Below, piece after piece: positions 32,312 through 41,737 of a stretch of DNA of 64,000 bases. The notes under the pieces are model-generated. The model had not been told where the DNA came from and did no database searches. It was given only the letters and a program-made list of their open reading frames with translations. A program made the position numbers and the translations under genes. Position 1 is the first letter of the stretch. The number at the start of each line of letters is the position of its first letter. The stretch is from Acanthaster planci (Eukaryota > Echinodermata > Asteroidea > Valvatida > Acanthasteridae): contig NW_019091368.1 of the NCBI RefSeq assembly GCF_001949145.1, positions 868,029-932,028 on the forward strand, in the 5' to 3' direction.

Positions 32312-34336
32312 GACAGGGCAGAGAAGCCATTAGAGAAGTCATTAGTCCATGTCACCACGACTGTCCATGTGTTTATCACACTGTGTGTCACTTTATCATT
32401 GTCATTCAGGGATTTTTCACAGCAGTACGTAACTTGTGTTTTTTTAAAGGTTAATCATTCCATCTTTGCTGCAGTATCTGCTTTTATTGGGTTGATGTTT
32501 TCTAAACTGTAAAAGCAAAAAAAATTATCGAGGATAAGTGACATAGGACGTGGTATGGTAGTCTCTCCACAAGGTGTTTTTAGACTTAACTTTCCAGAAA
32601 AAAGAATTCTACTTTGCTCTGCTTCAACTTTTTTTTTATTGTTCATTTTCAACTCAGTTGATTTTTTTTGGGGGGGGTTCACGCAGTCCTCGTGGTTCTT
32701 GACATTGTGAAGTTTCTCATAGTGTGCTAATATTTGAATGGAAATTGTGCTAGGCTTTTGTAAAATGTTTACAAGATGTAAAGATGAACGTGGCTTTGTT
32801 CTTTTATGGTAATCAGTAGTTTCTCGTGATCGCTTCCACTTTCCAGGCCAAAAGGAGCGCTCCTGCTTTTGTTTTTGAAAATAATGTTTATACTTGTACA
32901 CAAGAAAGAGATTGGTTAATGGCGAAACACTTTTTCGTCTGGGTTATTTCGATTTGGGGAGTGCTAAAGTTTTTGCTGGCTTTCTCATTTTTGTTTTATA
33001 CGGATTGCACAGAAAAAAAAACTGCTCATCTGTTTTTTGCCGTGTTTTGCAATGTTTTATGATTTTGTTATTTGTTTACTTTAGAAGCTGTGAGGAATTT
33101 AGTTAGTGTCTTACGCTGCACATGTAGCAACAGCGGTGTTGAGCATTCAAAAGCTTGATTTACTTGCATGACGATTTCTTTGTTAAAATGTATTGATAAC
33201 GGGTTTGTAGAAATCATTTTTTAGGAAATATTTGTCACTGGATGTGCCCATGTATATAAATTGTGATATATTATTGACAGTCATAGAAAGCAATGGGGAC
33301 GCTAGATCCCAGAATCGTAAAGATTAAAAGGGAAGGAAGCAGTTAGGGCAAACATTGCAGATACATGTATCAAGGGCTGTGACTAATATTAAAAATACAT
33401 CTTCATGAAAGAATTTATCACATAGACCGTTCTAGCATCAAAATTAAAAGAAAATAGGGAGTTTTCCTAAAGTTTGGTCTTTCTGTCCAATTGACAAAGG
33501 TACATTACAGAGTATTTCATAACCTGAGGGAATTTTTTAGTCTTAAAAATGATTTGTAAATACCTGTATCATATATTGTAGATGTTTGGTTGTCAGTGTA
33601 ATGATTTCTGGTTTGAAAAAAAGGGAAGAAAATAGACAACTGTCAGAATTAGGTCAATTAGAACTGCATTTAGAGAGATATCTCAAACAGTTTTGTGAAT
33701 TTTCTTTTAGAAATTACTTTAATTCTTTTGAATTCAAGTTCCTAGAAGGAACTGCGTTATATTCACCCCAAATGAAATTCACAGTTTGAATGTAAATAGA
33801 ATATGAATGGTATGTACAGAGTATTTTTAAAGCGACTTCCCTCAGTTACTTCTACAGGACTTCTTGGTGAGATCTTTCTAAGATAATCCTTTGGTTTTTG
33901 TAGATTTTACACACAATTGTAATTTTGGTGTAAGCTGTGAATTTGTACAGTAGCAATCAACTGTATTTCATGTCAATTTGAATTAATTTGACCAGTGAAA
34001 TTACTCTAATTTTCATTTAACAGTATTTGATTTTTTTCTTTAGAAACAAATATTTGTTTTGATTTCCGATTAATTTAAACGGTTTTGTTTGAATTTTCAA
34101 CTCTCTCACATGATAGAATTTTTGTATTCATTTCAAGAGAGCATTTCTCGAGTAGTTTCATCGTTTTTCCTGTATTTCTTGCGTCGATGTACCGAGACTT
34201 TACCAAAGTGCCTACTATATCTGCGATTAGTGTTTTATCCCGATCTGAAATGTACATTAGACCGTTTTTGATATAATCATAATTATTGTATATGTAGTCG
34301 GATAGATTTTGTTTTAGTGTAGGTGAATGAAATAAA
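32312..34336 (+). other. LBR: Probable LBR 3'UTR
   Basis: About 2 kb of AT-rich non-coding sequence after the stop, ending at AATAAA 34331-34336, the first such motif found. ATTAAA occurs earlier near 33323. Confidence 0.5.
34331..34336 (+). terminator. LBR: Candidate LBR poly(A) signal
   Basis: AATAAA 2.0 kb after the stop, immediately before the CpG-richer promoter-like region of the next gene. Confidence 0.5.
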
Positions 34337-34392
34337 ATTTGGGCGATTATAACCGGAACAGTGCCATATACATTTGTATAATACCCGATGCG

Positions 34393-34716
34393 GCGGTCTC
34401 AGCTGTCTCCCGGTACGTCCCAGCGCCCCCCCCCCGACGTAGCCGGACATTTCAGCACGACACGAGCACGGTCTCGTTGGTCTTCCCTGCTGAGGTGTCC
34501 GCATGACTAACTCGCACGGTCCTATAAGCGGTGCTGTTATCTTTGGTGTAGGCCTATGTACAGTACACGTGAAAGGCATTGCATGCACGGCCTGCACTGC
34601 TCAGCACGCCACTTAAACGGACGACTTTCCCGTTGTGCGCAGAGATGGCATGACGTATTTATACCATATTTAGTAAGGGGAACCGCTGAGACCGGGAGAC
34701 ACTGAGCTGAGACCGC
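34393..34716. repeat. Inverted repeat upstream of the TM7SF2-like gene
   Basis: GCGGTCTCAGCTGTCTCCCGGT (34393-34414, 22 bases) pairs with its inverse at 34691-34716, interrupted there by a 5-base CTGAG insertion. Sequence between is CpG-rich. Confidence 0.65.
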
Positions 34717-34735
34717 CACACCGGTACGAGCGATA

Positions 34736-34883
34736 CACAATAGTGCGCCTCCAATAGTTTGCAATGCGTTGGCCAATCACTATGCGCGGAATCTGTCGAC
34801 CCAATGTGTGTTTGGAAAGGGTCGTCAGATTTCGCGCTGTGATTGATCAACGCGTTGCAAACTCTTGGCGGCGCACTTTTGTG
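34736..34883. repeat. Long near-palindrome (148 bp) with CCAAT boxes
   Basis: Arms of about 65 bases are inverse complements at roughly 80-87% (for example GTTTGCAATGCGTTGGCCAA against GTTTGCAACGCGTTGATCAA) around a loop near 34803-34816. It carries CCAAT at 34751-34755 and 34773-34777. Likely a MITE, possibly acting as promoter sequence. Confidence 0.7.
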
Positions 34884-36029
34884 AAACGCCCGTATTCGGC
34901 CAAGCGTTATCTCTGAGGCAGTGTCATTAATTTTAGAACGCAGTCACAGAGCAAGTGAAGAGAACGTTAAAGGTCTACTGATCCATTCCAATTTATCCTA
35001 TCTATCTGTTTCCTTACAGCCAGTGCATTTTATGGGACTTCGCCTTTTTCTTCACGTCACTTCTTTAGAAGGCTATCTGACGGATAGCTCCGGAAATTCT
35101 CTTTTCTAATGACCAGATCTTGTTAAAAAAAAAAAAGATGATTTGCCTTACGAAGGATACGAGGAAGAATTTTTGAATCCACGCCGTCGATGGACTGCCC
35201 TACCCGCACATCACCCGTGTTGCTATGCTGCAACATGCTGGTATCATCCAGCAGACTGATATTAGAAAAATCTCTATTTACACAACATGTACCAGCATTT
35301 TCATCTTTTCTGTCCCTTTTTTAAAGATTCTCATATATTCGCAGAAGCTCCCTTTCAGTTGCTGGTCTGTTTGTGGTGCAATGTTTTTTAAACCGGTTGA
35401 GGTATTGGTTTTGTCGTAAAGCTCGGAAACTGGGGGCTAGTTCGGTGATTTTTTTGGCGACTTGCGGTGGATCATTTGTGGCCTCATCCAAACTACACTG
35501 TAGTTATTTGTATTTGAATAATGCAGGTAAGAAAACAAACAGTCCTGTGATCTTGTAAAAAAAACATGATTTGCCTTATGACGAATTTTTAATCCAAGCC
35601 TCCATGACAGCCCTACCGCACATCACCCGTGCAAGCCGTACATCATCATCGCGACAAAAGTGGGCGGGTTGTACTGAGATTACTAATCCACAAATGACCT
35701 GACAGAACATATGGCCTGGACTTTGGAGACACCTATCTTTACATCGAGATTACAAATAAACTGAAAAGATAATAGGCTATTCTTGTGGTGGTCTGCATTC
35801 TACATGGGCAAGGATTTGTCCACGTTCCATTTTGAGAACCAAAAGAAACAAATCCAATGTCAGTGACTTCACCTTTCCCCTGGAACGCAGGAATAGACTG
35901 CACTTTGAATCATTACAATTAGCATTGATCTCTCCGCTGCATCTTCAACGTTATTCCCAGACTAACGGGACTTCACTGTTGAATTCTACTGACAAGAGAA
36001 GGCGGCCCACCGCTGAAAACCACGGCAGC
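34884..36029 (+). other. TM7SF2: 5' region of the TM7SF2-like gene
   Basis: Non-coding. Contains two copies of a roughly 90-base segment (35116-35219, 35549-35631), a donor-like site GCAG|GTAAGA at 35526 and acceptor-like sites at about 35889 and 35960, so non-coding leader exons are likely here. An upstream out-of-frame ATG lies at about 35857. Confidence 0.4.
35116..35631 (+). repeat. Direct repeat pair in the 5' region
   Basis: GATCTTGT, an A-run, GATTTGCCTTA, GAATTTTT, AATCCA, CCCTACC and CGCACATCACCCGTG occur in the same order at 35116-35219 and 35549-35631, about 430 bases apart. A duplicated segment or two copies of one repeat. Confidence 0.65.
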
Positions 36030-36090
36030 ATGGCTCAAACCAACGCCAAGGTGCCCCGGACGGCTCATTATGAATTTGGAGGGCCTATAG
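36030..36090 (+). CDS. TM7SF2: TM7SF2-like first coding exon
   Basis: ATG 36030 follows GGCAGC and is the first in-frame ATG. Encodes [20 protein letters not shown] and a split Gly, then donor GTAAGA. Compare YEFGGPIG in LBR. Confidence 0.92.
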
Positions 36091-39000
36091 GTAAGATCGA
36101 GGCTTTTGATTAATAAAATATTTATAGTTCAGATGAACACAGACGGAGGTTTCCGTGCTATAGCAAGAAGAGTATAAGGAGTAATATATTGAGGGAAAAA
36201 ATACGTTTTTATATTTACAATGTGTAGTACTGAGCGGACCTGACGCCCGTTTAATAAATCGCAGGGAAGGTCATGTATTAATTAATAATTCGTCATGCTA
36301 TCATTAATCACATTTCCTTGCACCTGTACGTTTAGCGAATAATGTCAAAAACACCTTCCCCGTTTCATTGTTTAAAAAAAAAATACAAATTACAGCAATC
36401 GTAAAGTTGACTGATTTGCTGATCTTTCATTGACTTGTGGATTTTTTCCCCAAGGCGCCTTGTTCATCATGATCAGCCTGCCTCTGTTCATATATTATCT
36501 CTACTTCGCCTGTGACAAGAACTCCTGTGCTGTCACGTTTCAACCCCCTCTCCCTAGCAGTTGGGATGATGTATTTGACTTGGATGTCTTCCTGATATTC
36601 TTGGGATGGATTGCCTTCCAGGCGGTGCTATACATGCTCCCGATTGGAAAGGTCAGTGCTGTTCTGAATAAATTTGAATAAAGAATTCTCCTCCAGTCCG
36701 TTCGTCCACAGCGTTGAAAAGCAAATTCGAGTAATTAGGGCCTATTGATACCGATAAATGAAAATAGATCGAATGAAAGTCTCATAAGGTGCAGTGCACA
36801 GATTCGATAGATGTGAAAACATCCTTCGCTGCATTTTAAAATATCATGGGCATAGATTACTCATTCCATAAATAAGCCTGCTTCAGTCATGGCGTTCAAC
36901 TTCAGTTTCAGTGTGTCAATTGTGTTTTATGCACAGAAAGTCAAAGGTCTTCCCCTGAGGACTGGACGGCGGCTGCAGTACAGAATGAACGGTGAGGGCG
37001 TGTTTCGACGCAAGCGGTTTAAAAATCTCTGTGCATGTGCGTGACTAGTTGAAAGGTGGTCGGTGGGATTTATCACTGGAAAAAAACAGAAGATTGTGTT
37101 CCTTGGAATGGTTCGGTTGATTACAAGGCTCCATAAATTCATGCCGGAATGCGAGCGACTTTTCAGAAAGAGTATCATCTTACTCCTGCAGGTCTGTTGG
37201 CGTTCGTGATTAGCATGGTGCTATTCGCTGCCCTCGTCTATTTTCGGTACCCAGTCACCATTCTGTATGACAAGTTCCTACCGTTTATTACGTCTTCTCT
37301 CATCTTCTCCGCGATTCTCAGTGTCTTCGTCTACATCAAGTCTCTTGCTGCTCCTAACCACGCCCTCGCCGAAGGAGGAAACTCAGGTCTCTGCCACTTT
37401 CGACCTTTTTTCGTAGTTTCCCCTGAAACTTCTTCTCGTAATAATGTAGTATGTTTTCGAACCCCATAATAAATCTTAGTATATAGGTATATATAACGTG
37501 GTTAATTCTGTGCTGCTGAGACGGATTGTAAACTGCCAAGTACAGCGCACATGTAGGCCTATTTACAATCTTTGTCTTATGTGCGGTTACTGTCTCGTCT
37601 CCTGTCACCTCAAATTGATATTTCAGGCAATGTCATTTATGATTTCTTCATTGGACACGAACTGAATCCAAGACTGGGGAACTTTGACATCAAGATATTC
37701 TGTGAACTTCGACCGGGACTCATCGGTTGGGTAAACACAGTTGTTTGATTTAGTCAATCATATTTACTACACTGAGTAACTTGTCGGTTAAAGGCTGCCG
37801 TGCGTTGGATCCTATGTGGTTCACATGGGCATTTTTGCTTTTCGGCAACGGATACTACTAGCTTACATTGGGCCAGTGTGAAATAACGAAGCCATAGCCG
37901 GAAGATGATTTGTTTTTGACGGGGTGTTTTTACAAAATTTATACTGGTGAATAGTCTTGCCGAACGAGGCCTAATATGTTTCAAATTGCGACGTTTTCAA
38001 TTTAAGTAGGCCCAGTTCTTGAAAGAAAGTCGTTGTTTCCTCTATGCAATCGCGCTATCGGACCTGTGTAAGCATTTTGACAGAAATACGGGGTTTCGCC
38101 GCAGAAGTGTTGTGTCTCATGGATACTCTGATTCACGTCTGTGCTAATATCAAAAAATGAAATTAACCGTAAGAGTTTTGCTTGATCTGAAGGTTCTGAT
38201 CGATCTTGCATTCGTGGTGAAAGCCTGGACCGACTTTCCGGACAATCCACCTTGGTGTCTGTTAGCTGTGACCTTCTCACAGGTTCTGTATGTCGCTGAT
38301 TCACTATGGTTTGAGGTAGGAGTTCATCACCATCAAACCTATCCGCTCCGAAATTAAGCAAGTCTCTCCATCTTCACGAGAGTCTCACCGACTCATTTCA
38401 GGCTACAGATCTCTGATATCCTGCATAATTTCTCTCAAGGGTGGATCCAGAACCCAACTTTCGGTGGGGGCAAATTCTCTTTTGGGGTCAAAATGGGGGC
38501 GGGGTACATGTAGGAAACACCATGGCCTTTATGAGGAGTGATGCTAAACTTGGAGATTTTTTATACTCAGGAAAGGAAGAGAAATGAACTGGTCCGCCAA
38601 ATTGCTTTTCCTTATATTCAATATAATGCAAAAGGCAAAAAAGCAATTCCCCTAACCCTTTTTAGGGGAGGAAAGTCTGTCTGTTCGCCTACCCCCCCAT
38701 CCGCCATTGATCTCTGATTGCTGAAATGTGTGTTTTGCATTCTGTGCTTACATTTTGCTCTTGATTAGGAATGCATCTTGAGCACCATGGACATCATTCA
38801 CGACGGCTTCGGATTTATGCTGGCTTTCGGTGATCTTGCATGGGTTCCTTTCACCTACACACTACAGGCTCGTTACCTAGTGGATCACCCAGAGAAGACT
38901 ATGCCCAGTTACTGTGTTCTGACAGTTGTTGCCTTAGGATGTAAGCATTAAAATATAAAACATGAAACCGAAATGATTACCGGTACAATTCAGATTTTAA

Positions 39001-40932
39001 TGAAGTTCTTGTGAATCAGATACCAATTCTGATTGTTACTGCATAAAGCGCATTTACCAATCTGTATTTTCAGATTCCATTCGTTTTCATGAAGTTGTCC
39101 TAAAACTGCTCCAAAATTAGATTTAAAATTGTTATGCGAATGCAAAAGCGAAAAGGGTTTGGCGTCACGAAACGTTTGCAGCAAAGTCTACTTTATTTGT
39201 AATGTGTTGAACTTGTGCAAAATGGTAGCCCAAACATTTCCATCTGACGTCAACAAATTGCATTCGTGTTCGCTTTCGCACGATATATGAACCAGACTTC
39301 ACGTTTATATGATCGTACATTCATTAAAGCGTATAAAGCTGTTTACATATAAAATGATTTTATTTGACTCAATCACTTTTCAGTTCTGGGGTACTACATT
39401 TTCCGTGCTTCCAATTCCCAGAAGAACGCCTTCAGGCAAAACCCCAACGGAGACAGCGTTAAGCGTAAGTGTCGAAGTGAAATGCAGAAAAACATGTTTT
39501 GACGACATATTTTTCACTTACTTCCGAACAGGTATCTCGTTAAAGCGACGCTCTTTAGTTGACATTAGACAATACCTGCATAACTCCCTCCCCGTCATCT
39601 GATTGGTGGATCGTTGACATCTCACTGAATTATTCGTTCTATTTCACGGTACACGTTGATTAGGACTGGTTCCCGCCGCCATTTCATAATATTTAATTCC
39701 CAGTAAGAAAGAGGAAAATAATTTGGGGATAGGAACCAGTCTAACATATTGCGGGTACTATGGGTCGTGCATGGGACACAAATCTGTTTCACAAAATGAA
39801 GGACGTTCAACACGACGACCAAAGTCACCAAACAAATAATGCATGTTTCACATTTGTAGAGTGGTAAAAATAATTATTTTCACCCGTTGACAGTTGAAAT
39901 CTTTCATTTCACTCGCTTTGCGTCGTGGAATCGAACATTCCATCTGTCACCTCATGAAATTATTTTTGTCATTGCACTCATAAATATTCATTGTTTGTTT
40001 AAGTTCGCCAGGACGATTGGAATAGTTTGGTACTCATGTAAAGAAACCAGAGGCACGAATACCACGGAAAGGTTGAGCCATGTTTATTTTCAAGTTGTCT
40101 ATAGTTAGATATCACATCCCAACAAACTGCACACGAAGAAAAGAAACAGGCAAAAATCCTCATCTCATTTGTCCCTTTATTTTTCCTCGGCTTGCTTCTT
40201 CTTCCAGATCTACAGACCATTCCTACAGCTACCGGAAAGCGACTGTTGGTGTCCGGTTGGTGGGGGTTCGTCCAGCATCCCAACTACCTTGGTGATCTCA
40301 TTCTGGCTTTGTCATGGTCCCTGTACTGCGGTGAGTTATGAAACCAATTTTCGTCTTTCTTTCTGAAATTCGACTGGGCAAAGAACATGATTCTTTTATT
40401 CATCTTTTTGGGGATGTGATTTTCACAAAATTTCAGGAATTTTTGAATTTGTAAAACATTTCGTTTTGGGAGATTTGTGGCAAAAAGAAATATTTCAGGA
40501 AATTTATTTTTAAAACAAATTATCAAAAAGTAAGGAAATTTTAAACAAAACTAATGATGGAATAACTTTATTGACAAATTAGAAAAAAGTAATTTCTAAA
40601 TGGAGAGTTTTGCAGAGAGCTTTTGGGGACAAAATATGCACCAAGAATTTAATCATATATACACAATAAAGTTGGTAGAGACGTGTTTGTGTGGAATAGT
40701 CAAGTAAATGAAGTAAATATGTGTGAATGTTGAAAATCCCTAATAGTCTTCCATGTCATCCTCATCCCCAGGGTTTGACAGCATTATCCCGTATTTCTAC
40801 CCCATCTATTTCACCGTTCTCCTAGTGCACCGATCTCTGCGCGACTCGGCAATGTGTAAGGAGAAGTATGGCACGGCATGGGATCGCTACTGCCAGAAAG
40901 TACCCAGTAGAATATTCCCTTATATATTCTAA
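36030..40932 (+). CDS. TM7SF2: Delta(14)-sterol reductase, TM7SF2-like
   Basis: Join of 36030-36090, 36455-36651, 36937-36991, 37192-37386, 37627-37730, 38193-38315, 38769-38940, 39384-39464, 40208-40330, 40772-40932; 423 aa (human TM7SF2 418). A 20-residue cytosolic start ([20 protein letters not shown]) leads straight into the multi-pass reductase domain; there is no Tudor or RS region. Both family signatures are present ([33 protein letters not shown]), as are N355 and R391, equivalent to human LBR N547 and R583. The family reduces the C14-C15 double bond of sterol intermediates with NADPH in the ER. Arg before HPNYLGD is Gln here (QHPNYLGD, residue 352). All nine reductase exons match LBR next door in length and phase. 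Start chosen as the first in-frame ATG. Confidence 0.95.
36455..36651 (+). CDS. TM7SF2: TM7SF2-like exon: first membrane segments
   Basis: 197 bases. [20 protein letters not shown] and [18 protein letters not shown] parallel LBR exon 24494-24690. Donor GTCAGT. Confidence 0.95.
36937..36991 (+). CDS. TM7SF2: TM7SF2-like exon: [18 protein letters not shown]
   Basis: 55 bases. Clear counterpart of LBR exon 25241-25295, but with a normal GTGAGG donor. Confidence 0.94.
37192..37386 (+). CDS. TM7SF2: TM7SF2-like exon: membrane segments 3-4
   Basis: 195 bases. [20 protein letters not shown] and HALAEGGNS(G). The donor GTCTCT is weak but fixed by phase and by the LBR counterpart. Confidence 0.93.
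37627..37730 (+). CDS. TM7SF2: TM7SF2-like exon: ERG4/ERG24 signature 1
   Basis: 104 bases. [18 protein letters not shown] and [11 protein letters not shown]. Donor GTAAAC. Confidence 0.96.
38193..38315 (+). CDS. TM7SF2: TM7SF2-like exon: [16 protein letters not shown]
   Basis: 123 bases, phase 0 in and out. Acceptor CTGAAG is unusual in ending AAG, but phase and the LBR counterpart settle it. Donor GTAGGA. Confidence 0.93.
38438..38709. mobile_element. Possible hAT-like MITE
   Basis: Begins CAAGGGTGGATCC and ends CATCCGCCATTG, roughly inverse to each other, with G-rich left and C-rich right subterminal sequence. Target duplication is not clear (ATTTCTCT against ATCTCTGA), so the borders are tentative. 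Confidence 0.35.
38769..38940 (+). CDS. TM7SF2: TM7SF2-like exon: [17 protein letters not shown]
   Basis: 172 bases. Identical to LBR over [14 protein letters not shown] and strongly similar in [13 protein letters not shown]. Donor GTAAGC. Confidence 0.96.
39135..39295. repeat. Dispersed repeat (GTTGAACTTGTGCAAA family), copy 1
   Basis: Shares TGTGTTGAACTTGTGCAAA, a GTAGCCCA-like block and a GAACCAGACTT end with 51632-51805. AATGCAAAAGCGAAA and the inverse-like TTCGCTTTCGCA at the ends suggest a short inverted terminal repeat. Confidence 0.5.
39384..39464 (+). CDS. TM7SF2: TM7SF2-like exon: [16 protein letters not shown]
   Basis: 81 bases, phase 1 in and out. YYIFRxSNSQKNxFR core motif. Donor GTAAGT. 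Confidence 0.95.
40208..40330 (+). CDS. TM7SF2: TM7SF2-like exon: [15 protein letters not shown]
   Basis: 123 bases. [15 protein letters not shown] is very like human TM7SF2, but the following R of RHPNYLGD is Q here (codon CAG). N355 is kept. Confidence 0.95.
40772..40932 (+). CDS. TM7SF2: TM7SF2-like last coding exon
   Basis: 161 bases. [13 protein letters not shown], then [17 protein letters not shown], ending [10 protein letters not shown] and TAA at 40930-40932. Confidence 0.96.
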
Positions 40933-41737
40933 TTTAGCTGCTACTGAGGAATAAGAAACCACCCTTTTCACAAAACCTTCTGATTACATTAACGCCAGTC
41001 ATCGATATGATACTCTCAAGACGGTGACTACAACAGTAGGGTCTATTAATATAATGTAGCAGCATGTAGAGATTTACACAGGGTGATTTCTCCCAAGTTG
41101 GTCTTGTTTACATTCGTAGCATTACTCTAACAAATCTCCATTTAAATGGAAAATCTGAATTTTGCGCTGGTATTAGAAGGCTCGTCAGATTAAAGATATC
41201 CATCGTTTTGTAACAACATATCAAATGTTCTTTCATGCGTTATTTTTGAGTGTGAGATAAAATATGAAAACACCATGGATGGGACGACTACATATATGAT
41301 TTTTTTTATAAAGTTCGCGAAGTGAACGTTAATCGGTTAGCGTATAAACCACCACTTTTAAGAAACTTGAAATTCTCAAATCGATCTTTCAACGGCTGCC
41401 AAAAGTAGAATGTCGTTTACTGTTGTGAAATGTTCAAGGATTCATTGACACTAAAGTTGTCAGAAATGTTAATATTTTGTTCAAGACCTACATTGACAAT
41501 CTTTGCAATGGAATTATTTTATTCGTTTGACCTGGCATTTGAAAACTGGTAGGCCCATATCATCCATGAAATGATTTTTTTTATGTTAACGCAGATTTCT
41601 GATATATTGTCTTTCGAGATGATTAATGTTCATCAATTTCTCACTCGGGATACAAAACCTCGACATTTCTATATTTGTGTCTGTGATTGTACTAAAATAA
41701 AGTTTACGGGAGCTCACGGAGGCAAAATTCAAATAAA
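40933..41737 (+). other. TM7SF2: Probable TM7SF2-like 3'UTR
   Basis: About 0.8 kb of AT-rich non-coding sequence with AATAAA at 41696-41701 and 41732-41737. Confidence 0.55.
41696..41701 (+). terminator. TM7SF2: Candidate TM7SF2-like poly(A) signal
   Basis: AATAAAG about 760 bases after the stop; a second AATAAAG follows at 41732-41737. Confidence 0.55.

Noticed and set aside
32455-32901. 148-codon frame on the minus strand
   Set aside because: Antisense to the LBR 3'UTR, Lys/Ser-rich from AT-rich sequence, no family resemblance.
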